Below, piece by piece: positions 1 through 7,189 of a stretch of 39,340 nucleotides of DNA. The stretch's first letter is position 1; every line of letters begins with the position of its first letter. The translations under genes were made by a program, and so were the position numbers. The stretch covers positions 1 through 39,340 of the forward strand of contig NZ_QPMK01000028.1 in the NCBI RefSeq assembly GCF_003344785.1. The letters run 5' to 3'. The notes below the pieces were generated by a model, which saw nothing but the letters and a program-made list of their open reading frames with translations, searched no databases and was not told the origin of the DNA. This stretch comes from Thalassococcus profundi (lineage in GTDB: Bacteria > Pseudomonadota > Alphaproteobacteria > Rhodobacterales > Rhodobacteraceae).

Positions 1-2
1 CG

Positions 3-293
<291 letters not shown>

Positions 294-314
294 GGAAATC
301 CTGACCATTGTCAG

Positions 315-345
315 AGGGCGCGTCCGCAACGGGCGCGCCCTTTTT
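315..345 (+). terminator. Rho-independent terminator of frmA
   Basis: Inverted repeat GGGCGCG (316-322) and CGCGCCC (334-340), with an 11-base loop, followed directly by five T. It starts 22 bases after the frmA stop and is oriented for plus-strand transcription. Confidence 0.85.
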
Positions 346-370
346 CGTGGCGGCATCGTGGGGGGAGGCG

Positions 371-412
371 GCAGGAGCCTCCGGCGGGAGGTTTATTGGC
401 AAGATGAAGACG
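371..412 (+). repeat. Dispersed hairpin-tail intergenic repeat, copy A
   Basis: A small hairpin (CCTCC, loop GGCG, GGAGG at about 379-392) is followed by the tail GTTTATTGGCAAGATGAAG (391-409). The same tail occurs at 4618-4640 (minus strand) and 21058-21079. The ATG inside the tail (404-406) is the best start codon for the following GNAT gene. Confidence 0.8.
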
Positions 413-904
413 GATCGGCTCACCGTGCGGGCATATCGCGACGCGGATGTGGACGCGCTCTGGGCGCTTCTGGAGCCGGTGTTCCGCGCCGGCGACACCT
501 ATGCGATCGACGCCGATATCCCGCGCGACGACGCCTTGGCCTATTGGTGCGGTCCGGGGCGGCGGGTCTTCGTGTGCGAGGAGGCGGGCGCGGTGCTCGG
601 CAGCTATTACGTCGTCCGGAACCAGGGTGGCGGCGGCGCGCATGTCTGCAACTGCGGTTTCGTCACCGCTCCGGCGGCGCGCGGCCGCGGCTTGGCACGC
701 GGGATGCTGGCCCATGCGCTGGACACCGCGACGGCGCTGGGCTTCCGCGCCATGCAGTTCAACTTTGTCGTCGCCACCAACACCCGTGCCATCGCCGCCT
801 GGGAGCGCGCGGGCTTTGACACGGTCGGGCGGCTGCCCGGAGCGTTCCGGCATCCGCAGGACGGATATGTCGATGCGCTGGTGATGTACCGGTCCCTGGT
901 CTAG
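404..904 (+). CDS. GNAT family N-acetyltransferase
   Basis: Predicted 166-residue protein covering a single GNAT fold. The acetyl-CoA loop is seen at residues 89-100 (APAARGRGLARG, fitting R-x-x-G-x-G/A), and the C-terminal part has the usual NTRAIAAWERAGF segment. The frame is open further upstream, but that extension would translate the frmA terminator and the repeat hairpin. The ATG at 404, with GGGAGG about 12 bases before it, gives a normal family N-terminus (TDRLTVRAYRDADVDAL). The substrate cannot be read from the sequence. The start codon lies within the tail of a dispersed repeat, so the repeat forms this gene's translation start region. Confidence 0.85.
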   Translation: MKTDRLTVRAYRDADVDALWALLEPVFRAGDTYAIDADIPRDDALAYWCGPGRRVFVCEEAGAVLGSYYVVRNQGGGGAHVCNCGFVTAPAARGRGLARGMLAHALDTATALGFRAMQFNFVVATNTRAIAAWERAGFDTVGRLPGAFRHPQDGYVDALVMYRSLV

Positions 905-934
905 AAGGGGGCAAAGCTGCGCCAAGGAGGCCCC

Positions 935-1648
935 ATGCCCGAAAATACCAAGCTGCTTGCGGTGCTGATCGACGCCGACAACACGTCCCCGAAATATACC
1001 AAGGCGATCTTCGACGAGATCGCCGCCCTGGGCGAAGCTTCTGTCCGGCGCTGCTACGGCGACTTTTCCAGCCAGCAGATGGCCGGCTGGTCGAAGGTGC
1101 AGGCCGAATTCGGCCTCGTCCCGCATCACCAGCCCGCCAATACGGTCGGCAAGAACGCCAGCGACATCGCGCTTGTGATCGACGCCATGGACCTGATGCA
1201 CTCCGCCCGGTTCGACGGTTTCGTCCTCGTCAGCTCCGACAGCGACTTCACCCGGCTCGCCAGTCGCATCCGCGAGCAGGGGCTCGATGTCTTCGGCATG
1301 GGCATGCAGAAGACCCCCGACGCCTTCCGCAAGGCCTGCAAGCGATTCATCTTTCTCGAGAACCTCGATGGCGCGCCCGAGGCCGGGGCAAAGGGGCCGA
1401 CGCGCAAAGCTGAGGGGACGAATCTCGAAGAGGCCCGAAACCTCATCTTCAAGGCGATGGATGCCATCGAGCAGGAGGATGAATGGTACACGCTGGGCCA
1501 GCTGGGGCAGTTCCTGACCTCGGCCAACCCCGATTTCGACACCCGAACCTACGGCAAGCGCAAGCTGAGCGATCTCGTGGCCGACCTCAAGGTGTTCGAG
1601 ACAAAACGCAGCGCCGGCAACCAGTTGCTCGTGCGGCGGGTCGATTGA
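935..1648 (+). CDS. NYN domain protein with C-terminal OST-HTH/LOTUS domain
   Basis: Predicted 237-residue soluble protein with a strong ribosome site (AAGGAGG, 924-930) four bases before the ATG. The N-terminal half is a NYN (PIN-like, LabA/DUF88) domain. The acidic residues expected around a metal centre are visible: Asp13 and Asp15 in LIDADN, Asp77 in KNASDIAL, Asp83, and Asp102/Asp104 in SDSD. After a linker at about 145-162, residues 163-237 look like an OST-HTH (LOTUS) domain, a module thought to bind RNA. NYN proteins with this layout are candidate ribonucleases. No toxin-antitoxin partner is adjacent, so a housekeeping RNA role is more likely than a toxin; the target is unknown. Confidence 0.88.
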   Translation: MPENTKLLAVLIDADNTSPKYTKAIFDEIAALGEASVRRCYGDFSSQQMAGWSKVQAEFGLVPHHQPANTVGKNASDIALVIDAMDLMHSARFDGFVLVSSDSDFTRLASRIREQGLDVFGMGMQKTPDAFRKACKRFIFLENLDGAPEAGAKGPTRKAEGTNLEEARNLIFKAMDAIEQEDEWYTLGQLGQFLTSANPDFDTRTYGKRKLSDLVADLKVFETKRSAGNQLLVRRVD

Positions 1649-1669
1649 TCGTCGATTTCGAAGCATGAC

Positions 1670-1723
1670 TGTCAACTTTTAAGTGTCAATCAAGATTGAC
1701 ACATTTACCTAAGAATGTTGACA
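1670..1723. promoter_or_regulatory. TGT-N12-ACA palindrome with flanking half-sites (PpsR/CrtJ-like operator)
   Basis: TGTCAATCAAGATTGACA at 1684-1701 has 8-base arms around a central AA and exactly fits TGT-N12-ACA, the pattern known for PpsR/CrtJ sites in phototrophic alphaproteobacteria. A matching half-site TGTCAA lies at 1670-1675 and another, TTGACA, at 1718-1723. The element is AT-rich against a GC-rich background and lies 104 bases before the B12-domain regulator gene. A weak terminator for the upstream NYN gene is a less likely reading, because the hairpin loop would be only two bases and no T run follows. Confidence 0.5.
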
Positions 1724-1804
1724 GACGCGTGTTCAAGGCGTCATGCTCCAGTTTATGAACCTGTGCGCGGCGGAGGGGTGCACAGGATTTCCGAGGACTG
1801 ACGC

Positions 1805-2623
1805 ATGATCGATATGCCGATCCCCGTGCGCGCCATAGAAGGCGACGCGCAGGGCCAGTTGCGCGCAGGGTTGTCGCAAGCAGCCCTGATCGTTCTGGCT
1901 CAGGAAGTGATCCTGCACCTTGCCCGCTGGTCCGATCGCCACGCGCATGCAGCGGATGCCGCTCCGTGCCCGGCAGAAATCCAGGGCCTCGCCGACGCGC
2001 TTGTCAGCCGCGACCCGGACGCGGCGCGCCGGATTGTCTTTCATGCGCGCGCGCAGGGCGCCGGTCACGAGAGCCTTTGTCGCAATCACATCGCACCGGC
2101 GGCGCAGCGGCTGGGCGTGATGTGGGAAGACGACGACGTCACCTTCAGCGACATGGCGATCGCCGCGGGGCGCATCCTGTCGATCCTGCGCGAATTGCGC
2201 GAGATGGCACCGCCCTTCGAGCCGCGGGGCGGGCGCTGTGCGCTGATCGCGACCGTGCCCGGTGAGCTGCATTCCATCGGGGCCACCATGGCCGCGGACA
2301 TGCTGCGCAACAAGGGCTGGGACGTCGACCTGCGCATGGGGCAGAGCGAAACCGATCTGGCCCGAACCCTGCGCGGTGGCGGCTATCCGATCGTCGGGCT
2401 GTCGGCCTCGACCCCCGAACGCATCCGGGCGCTGGCCCGGGCGGTGGTGGAACTGCGGCTGGTCGCTCCCGGCGTGCTGATCTTCGTCGGTGGCGGCCTG
2501 GCGGAACTCGATCCGAACATCGCCGTACGGGTCGGGGCCGATGCCGCCGCGGGCGGGGCCGAGCCGTCGCTGGCCGCGATGGAAAAGCTGCACCTTCAGT
2601 TGGTGTCGCGTCAGGTCCCGTAA
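1805..2623 (+). CDS. Cobalamin-binding (SCHIC/B12-type) domain regulator, PpaA/AerR-like
   Basis: Predicted 272-residue cytoplasmic protein; GAGGA (1793-1797) precedes the ATG. Residues about 60-135 look like the helical cap found before B12-binding domains, with APAAQRLGVMWEDD (97-110) carrying its conserved Trp107. Residues 143-265 form the B12-binding Rossmann fold, with VPGELHSIG (151-159) in place of the canonical D-x-H-x-x-G. His156 and Gly159 are kept and Asp is Glu, as I recall for PpaA/AerR. In that family the protein is an antirepressor that senses light or redox through cobalamin or heme and acts on PpsR/CrtJ. The TGT-N12-ACA palindrome upstream supports this link, but no photosynthesis genes are in the window. 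The 3' end overlaps the convergent TetR gene by 13 bases. Confidence 0.7.
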   Translation: MIDMPIPVRAIEGDAQGQLRAGLSQAALIVLAQEVILHLARWSDRHAHAADAAPCPAEIQGLADALVSRDPDAARRIVFHARAQGAGHESLCRNHIAPAAQRLGVMWEDDDVTFSDMAIAAGRILSILRELREMAPPFEPRGGRCALIATVPGELHSIGATMAADMLRNKGWDVDLRMGQSETDLARTLRGGGYPIVGLSASTPERIRALARAVVELRLVAPGVLIFVGGGLAELDPNIAVRVGADAAAGGAEPSLAAMEKLHLQLVSRQVP

Positions 2624-3228
2624 CGGGCGAGGAAAGTCGCCACAGCGCCGTCGATCACGCGGGCGATCTCGTCTTCCTCGAACGTCTCGCGAATGCCGAA
2701 CAGCAGCTTGGGCCAGAGATCGGCCTTGCAGAGCTCGGCAAACTGATCCGCGGCAAGGTTGCAATCGTCGGTCGCAAGCTCGCCCCGGTCGATGGCCTTG
2801 TCGAGGTAGCCCACCAGCGCCGCGCGCATCACCATCGGCCCGCTCTGGTAGAATTGCCGTCCCAGCTCGGGAAACCGGTCGGATTCGGCCACGCAGATGC
2901 GAAAGATCCGCTGGCCCATGTCCGACAGGATGAACCCCAGGAAGGCCCGCGCGATCTGCGGCAGCACCACCTGCGGCGGCTGCGCCTCGTCGATGTCGTG
3001 CTGGGTCTTGTCGGCCTGCCTGCGGCACTGGTGCGTGGCCACCTCCATGAACAGCAGGCGCTTGTCGGGAAAGTAGCTGTAGAGCGTCGCCTTGGACACG
3101 CCCGCCGCCCGCGCGATGTCGTCGACGCTGGCGCCTTCGAAGCCGTCGCGCATGAAAACCTCGCGCGCGCCGTCCAGAACCTGGTCGAATTTTCGACCCT
3201 TGCGCACCTTGGCCGCGGTGGCGGTCAT
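2611..3228 (-). CDS. TetR/AcrR family transcriptional regulator
   Basis: Predicted 205-residue repressor. Residues about 13-60 hold the TetR helix-turn-helix (VDDIARAAGVSKATLYSYFPDKRLLF). The remainder is an all-helical ligand/dimer domain of the type seen in AefR-like efflux repressors. AAAGGAG sits eight bases before the ATG. A small exported-peptide gene lies 74 bases upstream on the same strand, and its promoter holds two TetR-type palindromes (3468-3507). The likely arrangement is a peptide-TetR operon under autoregulation. A possible internal minus-strand promoter (TTGCCG at 3279-3284, TATAGT at 3255-3260, spacing 18) could give separate basal expression. No efflux pump is adjacent, so the regulated target is unknown. 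Confidence 0.85.
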   Translation of the reverse strand: MTATAAKVRKGRKFDQVLDGAREVFMRDGFEGASVDDIARAAGVSKATLYSYFPDKRLLFMEVATHQCRRQADKTQHDIDEAQPPQVVLPQIARAFLGFILSDMGQRIFRICVAESDRFPELGRQFYQSGPMVMRAALVGYLDKAIDRGELATDDCNLAADQFAELCKADLWPKLLFGIRETFEEDEIARVIDGAVATFLARYGT

Positions 3229-3302
3229 GTCTGCTCTCCTTTTGCCTGCCCGGCACTATAGACCGGGCAGTTCAGTTGCGGCAAGCAGACCGACGCCGCG
3301 TT

Positions 3303-3452
3303 TCAACGGCTTTGGCTGGACAGGTGGCCGGTGTCGGTCTGGGTCGCGGGCGTCGGCGCGGGATAGTCGAAGCGCGGAATTTCGAAGGTATACCCGGCCA
3401 GAGCGGGGCTGGCGGAGAGGGCGATCAGTAGCGGAAGAACGAGACGGGTCAT
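3303..3452 (-). CDS. Small exported peptide of unknown function
   Basis: Predicted 49-residue protein with an N-terminal signal peptide (hydrophobic LVLPLLIALSASPALA, cleavage likely after ALA) and a short polar, Pro- and Thr-containing mature part of about 30 residues. Two in-frame ATGs exist close together. The one at 3452 is chosen because GAAAGGA lies six bases before it, while the one at 3458 abuts the ribosome site. I do not recognise the family. It is the first gene behind a promoter with two TetR-type palindromes and precedes the TetR gene on the same strand, so it is probably induced by the same ligand. The mature part has no cysteines or obvious motif. Confidence 0.55.
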   Translation of the reverse strand: MTRLVLPLLIALSASPALAGYTFEIPRFDYPAPTPATQTDTGHLSSQSR

Positions 3453-3467
3453 GGTCATTCCTTTCGT

Positions 3468-3516
3468 GTGAACCGTTTGGTTCACTTTATATGAACAGAA
3501 CGGTTCAGTTTATCAA
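3468..3516 (-). promoter_or_regulatory. Promoter with two TetR-type operators
   Basis: Two similar palindromes, GTGAACCGTTTGGTTCAC (3468-3485) and TGAACAGAACGGTTCA (3492-3507), lie with centres 23 bases apart. Between them on the minus strand is a TATAAA -10 (3486-3491). A TTGATA -35 (3511-3516) lies 19 bases from it. The second palindrome fills the spacer and the first covers the expected transcription start, so a bound repressor would block the promoter. The adjacent TetR protein is the obvious candidate. Confidence 0.7.
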
Positions 3517-3573
3517 GTGTCCATCTATGTTCGGCCGAAGAATTTGATTGAAGCGCGCCGCGAGATGATTAAA

Positions 3574-3588
3574 TTAGAATCGTTCTAA
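3574..3588. promoter_or_regulatory. Irr box (iron control element) upstream of mbfA
   Basis: TTAGAATCGTTCTAA is a perfect palindrome (arms TTAGAA and TTCTAA, three-base centre) ending 15 bases before the mbfA start codon. It fits the Irr-box/ICE motif known to control mbfA in alphaproteobacteria, where Irr represses iron-export or storage genes when iron is low. A possible promoter (TTGATT 3544-3549, GATTAA 3567-3572) would place the box over the transcription start, as expected for repression. Confidence 0.75.
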
Positions 3589-3603
3589 AGCTCAGGGCTT
3601 CCG

Positions 3604-4578
3604 ATGCGTTTTTTCACCCAACGCCGTCATTTCCGCGATCTCAGCGAACAGGAGATTCTGGCGCTCGCCATCTCTTCCGAAGAGGACGACGCCCGTATCT
3701 ACCGCAGCTATGCCGAGATGCTGCGCGCCGAGTATCCCGACACTGCGCAGATCTTCGACGGCATGGCCGCCGAAGAGGACGGTCATCGCCAGGCCCTGAT
3801 CGAGCTGCACCGCAGCCGCTTCGGCGAAGTGATCCCGCTGGTCCGCCGCGAACACGTGGCGGGCTACTACGCCCGGCGCCCGGTCTGGCTCATGCAGAAC
3901 CTCGGGATCGAGCGCATCCGCGACGAGGCCGAGGCGATGGAGCGCGACGCCGAGCATTTCTACCACAGCGCGGCGCAGCGCAGCACCGATGCCGCCACGC
4001 GAAAGCTGCTGGGCGATCTGGCCCGCGCCGAGGCCGGGCACCAGGACCGCGCCGGCGACCTCGCGGCGCAGCACCTCGATGATGACGCCCGGGCCGCCGA
4101 GGACCGCACCGCGCACCGGCAGTTCCTGCTCACCTGGGTGCAGCCGGGGCTGGCGGGGCTGATGGACGGCTCGGTCTCGACCCTGGCGCCGATCTTCGCC
4201 ACCGCCTTTGCCACGCAGGACACCTGGACGACCTTTCTCGTCGGCCTCGCCGCCAGCGTCGGCGCCGGCATCTCCATGGGCTTCACCGAGGCGGCTTCGG
4301 ATGACGGCGAGCTCTCGGGCCGCGGATCCCCGTTCAAGCGCGGCCTGTCGTCGGGGGTGATGACCACCGTCGGCGGGCTTGGCCACGCGCTGCCCTACCT
4401 GATCCCGGATTTCTGGACCGCGACGATCATTGCCGTCATCGTCGTCTTCGTGGAACTCTGGGCCATCGCCTGGATCCAGAACCGCTACATGCAGACCCCG
4501 TTCTTCCGCGCCGCCTTCCAGGTGGTCCTGGGCGGCGCGCTGGTCTTCGCCGCCGGCGTCCTCATCGGCTCTGGCTAG
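3604..4578 (+). CDS. mbfA: Membrane-bound ferritin-like iron exporter MbfA
   Basis: Predicted 324-residue protein, the usual MbfA length. Residues 15-160 form a ferritin-like (rubrerythrin-type) domain. Candidate di-iron ligands are visible: Glu26/27, Glu57/58 with His61, Glu110/113, Glu117 with His118, and Glu143 with His146. Residues 175-324 form a VIT1/CCC1-type membrane domain with about five helices and the GLMDGSVSTLAPIFATAFAT motif after the first. The known family exports ferrous iron from the cytoplasm and protects against iron and peroxide stress. The Irr-type palindrome directly upstream agrees with this. A weak AGGG ribosome site precedes the ATG. Confidence 0.93.
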   Translation: MRFFTQRRHFRDLSEQEILALAISSEEDDARIYRSYAEMLRAEYPDTAQIFDGMAAEEDGHRQALIELHRSRFGEVIPLVRREHVAGYYARRPVWLMQNLGIERIRDEAEAMERDAEHFYHSAAQRSTDAATRKLLGDLARAEAGHQDRAGDLAAQHLDDDARAAEDRTAHRQFLLTWVQPGLAGLMDGSVSTLAPIFATAFATQDTWTTFLVGLAASVGAGISMGFTEAASDDGELSGRGSPFKRGLSSGVMTTVGGLGHALPYLIPDFWTATIIAVIVVFVELWAIAWIQNRYMQTPFFRAAFQVVLGGALVFAAGVLIGSG

Positions 4579-4607
4579 ATCCGGCCGGGACGGTACGGCC
4601 GGTCCCG

Positions 4608-4667
4608 CCGCCCGCCCCTTCATCTTGCCGATAAACCTCCGGGGGGTGTGGGGGGCTGGCCCCCCAC
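4608..4667 (-). repeat. Dispersed hairpin-tail intergenic repeat, copy B
   Basis: On the minus strand this reads as a perfect 9-base hairpin (arms at 4648-4656 and 4659-4667), a short G/C run, then GGAG and the tail GTTTATCGGCAAGATGAAG (4618-4640). A related GGGGCTGGCCCC palindrome follows near 4684-4698. The element lies between mbfA and the AEC gene, both on the plus strand, and fills most of the 246-base gap. I see no gene in this gap. Confidence 0.8.
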
Positions 4668-4824
4668 TTGAAGGTGCGGTGCGGGGGGGCTGGCCCCGCC
4701 TCGTTTGGCGGCCCGCGCGGCCGCCCTGCCGCCTGTCGCGGCACAACAGGCCAACGCACCACGGAGCCGGCCTTCCGCCGCCCTTGCAGATTGACGGGCG
4801 CGCTGAGGCTGCTACGAAGCTCTG

Positions 4825-5757
4825 ATGCTGGATATCTTCCTCAAGACGCTGCCGTTTTTCGCGCTGATCGGCCTGGGCTACGGGGCCGGGCGCACCCGGT
4901 TCTTCACCGAGGAAGCCACCGCCTATCTGACCAAGTTCGTCTTCTACTTCGCCCTCTCGGCGATGCTGTTCCGGTTCTCCGCCAACCTCTCGATCTCCGA
5001 GATCTTCGACGGCCGGCTCGCCGCCGCCTATCTCTGGGGCACCGCCTTTACCTACGGTATCGCCATGGCGGTGGCCTTCCTGCGCGGGCTCAAGGTCGAA
5101 ACCGCGGCGATCGAGGCGCAATGCGCGGCCATCGGCAACACCGGCTTTCTGGGCGTGCCGATGCTGGCGCTGCTGCTGGGGCAAGAGGCGGTCGGCCCGA
5201 TCATCCTGGTGCTGGCCATCGACCTCATCGTGTTCAGTTCTCTGCTGGTAATCCTCGTCACAGGGTCGCGCGACGGGCGCATGTCGACGGCGGTGCTGCG
5301 CACGGTCGGGGTCGGGCTGGTCAAGAATCCGATGATCGTCTCCATCGTGCTGGGGCTTGCCGTGTCGGGCAGCGGCCTGCCGATCCCGGGGCCGGTGAAC
5401 GAATTCCTCGCCACCCTCGGCAATGCCGCGACGCCCGGCGCGCTTTTCGCCATCGGCGCGTCGCTGGCCAGCAAATCGGCGGAACGGGTGCAGATCGCGG
5501 GCTGGCTCAGCTTCTGCAAGCTGGTGCTGCACCCGCTCTTCGTCGCTGCCGCCTGCTACCTCTTCTTCCCGGTTACCGCCTTCCAGGCCGCCGTCGTGGT
5601 GTCCGCCGCGGCCCTGCCGGTGGCCGGCAACGTCTTCATCCTGGCGCAACATTACGGTCTGGCGCCGCAGCGCGTATCGGCGGCGATCCTGATCTCGACC
5701 GCCGCCAGCATCCTCACGGTCAGTGTGGTCATCGCCTGGGTCACCGCGCCGCTCTAG
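4825..5757 (+). CDS. AEC family (auxin efflux carrier-like) transporter
   Basis: Predicted 310-residue integral membrane protein with about ten hydrophobic segments in two five-helix halves separated by a polar loop near residue 150. Recognisable AEC features include the N-terminal PFFALIGLGYGAGR, the central GNTGFLGVPMLALLLG motif and the C-terminal ALPVAGNVFILAQHYG segment. Family members are secondary transporters for small organic acids such as malonate or malate; the substrate here cannot be inferred. It lies between mbfA and the S-formylglutathione hydrolase gene on the same strand, 78 bases before the latter. A functional link to formaldehyde oxidation is possible but unsupported. Confidence 0.85.
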   Translation: MLDIFLKTLPFFALIGLGYGAGRTRFFTEEATAYLTKFVFYFALSAMLFRFSANLSISEIFDGRLAAAYLWGTAFTYGIAMAVAFLRGLKVETAAIEAQCAAIGNTGFLGVPMLALLLGQEAVGPIILVLAIDLIVFSSLLVILVTGSRDGRMSTAVLRTVGVGLVKNPMIVSIVLGLAVSGSGLPIPGPVNEFLATLGNAATPGALFAIGASLASKSAERVQIAGWLSFCKLVLHPLFVAAACYLFFPVTAFQAAVVVSAAALPVAGNVFILAQHYGLAPQRVSAAILISTAASILTVSVVIAWVTAPL

Positions 5758-5835
5758 GGGACGGGGCCGAAGGGAGGGGTTGTTGCACGCCCGTCTCTGG
5801 TCTAGCTCAGGGGCAAACATTGGGGGAGTTCCAAG

Positions 5836-6666
5836 ATGAAAACGATTTCCGAGAACATCTGTCACGGCGGCACGCAGGGCGTCTATTCGCATGACTCCAC
5901 GGCCACGGGCGGTGAAATGACCTTCGGTCTGTTCCTGCCCGAAGAGGCGAAACTGGGGGAGGTGCCGGTGCTGTGGTACCTGTCGGGCCTGACCTGCACG
6001 CACGAGAATGCCATGACCAAGGCCGGGGCGCAGGGCTGGGCGGCAGAGCAGGGCATCGCGCTGGTGTTTCCCGACACCTCGCCCCGCGGAGAGGATGTCG
6101 CCGACGACGAGGCCTATGACCTGGGCAAGGGCGCCGGTTTCTACGTCAACGCCACCCAAGACCCCTGGAAGCCGCATTACCGCATGTGGGACTACGTGGC
6201 CGAGGAACTGCCCGCGCTGCTGGGCCGTGAGTTCGCCATCGACCTCGAGCGGCAGTCGATCACCGGGCATTCCATGGGTGGCCACGGCGCGCTGACACTG
6301 GCCATGGCGCACCCCGGACGGTTCAAGTCGGTCTCGGCCTTCGCGCCCATCGCCAACCCGACGCAAAGCGACTGGGGCAAGAAGCAGCTGGGCGCCTACC
6401 TGGGAGACGACACAGGACAGTGGGCCAAGCACGATGCCAGCCTGCAGATGACCGAAGTCGGCTTCGACGGCCCGGTGCTGATCGATCAGGGCGACAGCGA
6501 CAATTTCCTCGACCTGCTGAAACCCGAGGCGCTGGCCCATGCGATGATGGCGCGCCGGCAGGACGGCATCTTTCGGATGCAGAAGGGCTATGACCACAGC
6601 TATTTCTTCATCTCGACCTTCATGGAGGATCACGTGGTGTTCGCGGCCGAGGCGCTCTACGCGTGA
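5836..6666 (+). CDS. fghA: S-formylglutathione hydrolase
   Basis: Predicted 276-residue cytoplasmic serine esterase of the esterase D family; GGGGGAG (5822-5828) precedes the ATG. The alpha/beta-hydrolase nucleophile is Ser146 in GHSMGG. The acid is probably Asp222 in DQGDSDNFL and the base His254 in GYDHSYFF. The family motif [10 protein letters not shown] (residues 49-58) is present. The enzyme splits S-formylglutathione, the product of FrmA, into formate and glutathione, the second step of glutathione-linked formaldehyde detoxification. The YaiI-like gene overlaps its stop by four bases (GTGA), so the two are probably co-translated. The symbol frmB is equivalent. Confidence 0.95.
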   Translation: MKTISENICHGGTQGVYSHDSTATGGEMTFGLFLPEEAKLGEVPVLWYLSGLTCTHENAMTKAGAQGWAAEQGIALVFPDTSPRGEDVADDEAYDLGKGAGFYVNATQDPWKPHYRMWDYVAEELPALLGREFAIDLERQSITGHSMGGHGALTLAMAHPGRFKSVSAFAPIANPTQSDWGKKQLGAYLGDDTGQWAKHDASLQMTEVGFDGPVLIDQGDSDNFLDLLKPEALAHAMMARRQDGIFRMQKGYDHSYFFISTFMEDHVVFAAEALYA

Positions 6667-7118
6667 CGGCGGTCTATGTCGACGCCGACGCCTGCCCGGT
6701 CAAGCAAGAGGCCGAGCGGGTGGCGGTGCGGCATGGCGTGACGCTCTACATCGTCTCGAACGGCGGTCTGCGCCCGTCGCCGCATCCGCTGGTCGAGACG
6801 GTGATCGTGCCTGACGGTCCGGACGTGGCCGATATGTGGATCGCCGAGCGCGCCGGAGCGGGAGACGTGGTCGTGACCGGGGATATTCCGCTGGCCGCGC
6901 GCTGCGTCGAGAACGGGGCGCAGGTGCTCAAGCACAACGGCGAGGCGCTGACGCAGGCCAATATCGGGCAGGTGCTCGCGACCCGCGACCTGATGGCCGA
7001 TCTGCGCGCCGCCGATCCGTTTCGGCAGGGCGGCGGCAAGGGCTTTACAAAGGCCGACCGGTCCCGTTTTCTGGACGCGCTGGAACGCCTGGTGCGGGCC
7101 GCGCGCAAATCGGGATGA
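6663..7118 (+). CDS. YaiI/YqxD family protein (DUF188)
   Basis: Predicted 151-residue protein covering the whole DUF188 (YaiI/YqxD) family. It starts at a GTG overlapping the fghA stop as GTGA; the N-terminus [13 protein letters not shown] is the family signature. Other conserved pieces are [27 protein letters not shown] in the middle and [16 protein letters not shown] near the end. The acidic residues (Asp in VDADACP, ADMW and TGDIPLA) suggest a PIN-like nuclease fold, but no biochemical role is established that I know of. Overlap with fghA implies the same transcript, not necessarily the same pathway. Confidence 0.88.
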   Translation: MTAVYVDADACPVKQEAERVAVRHGVTLYIVSNGGLRPSPHPLVETVIVPDGPDVADMWIAERAGAGDVVVTGDIPLAARCVENGAQVLKHNGEALTQANIGQVLATRDLMADLRAADPFRQGGGKGFTKADRSRFLDALERLVRAARKSG

Positions 7119-7142
7119 CGCAAAACTCTTGAAAAGCGTTTT

Positions 7143-7170
7143 GCCAAGACTTTTTCCCAAAAGTCTTGGC
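7143..7170. repeat. Perfect 12-base-pair hairpin, intergenic
   Basis: Arms GCCAAGACTTTT (7143-7154) and AAAAGTCTTGGC (7159-7170) enclose a TCCC loop. It lies between the YaiI-like stop and the HAD start, preceded by an AAAAGCGTTTT stretch (about 7132-7142). There is no T run on the plus side, so classic termination there is doubtful. A CCAAAAGCGTTT stretch recurs near 18701-18712. The HAD ribosome site (GGGGAAAGGG) follows at once, so the hairpin could affect its translation. Confidence 0.6.
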
Positions 7171-7189
7171 GGTTGGGGAAAGGGCCGAC

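Noticed and set aside
308-403. Upstream extension of the GNAT gene
   Set aside because: It would translate the frmA terminator and the repeat hairpin; the ATG at 404 gives a normal family N-terminus.
1805-2623. Presence of a photosynthesis gene cluster
   Set aside because: Only the AerR-like regulator and its palindrome suggest phototrophy. No bch, crt, puf or ppsR gene is in the window, so phototrophy cannot be claimed.
3592-6633. A minus-strand open frame of more than 1000 codons
   Set aside because: It runs antisense to mbfA, the AEC gene and fghA, all with clear family motifs. Its translation is low-complexity and rich in Arg, Gly and His, as expected from high-GC codon positions.
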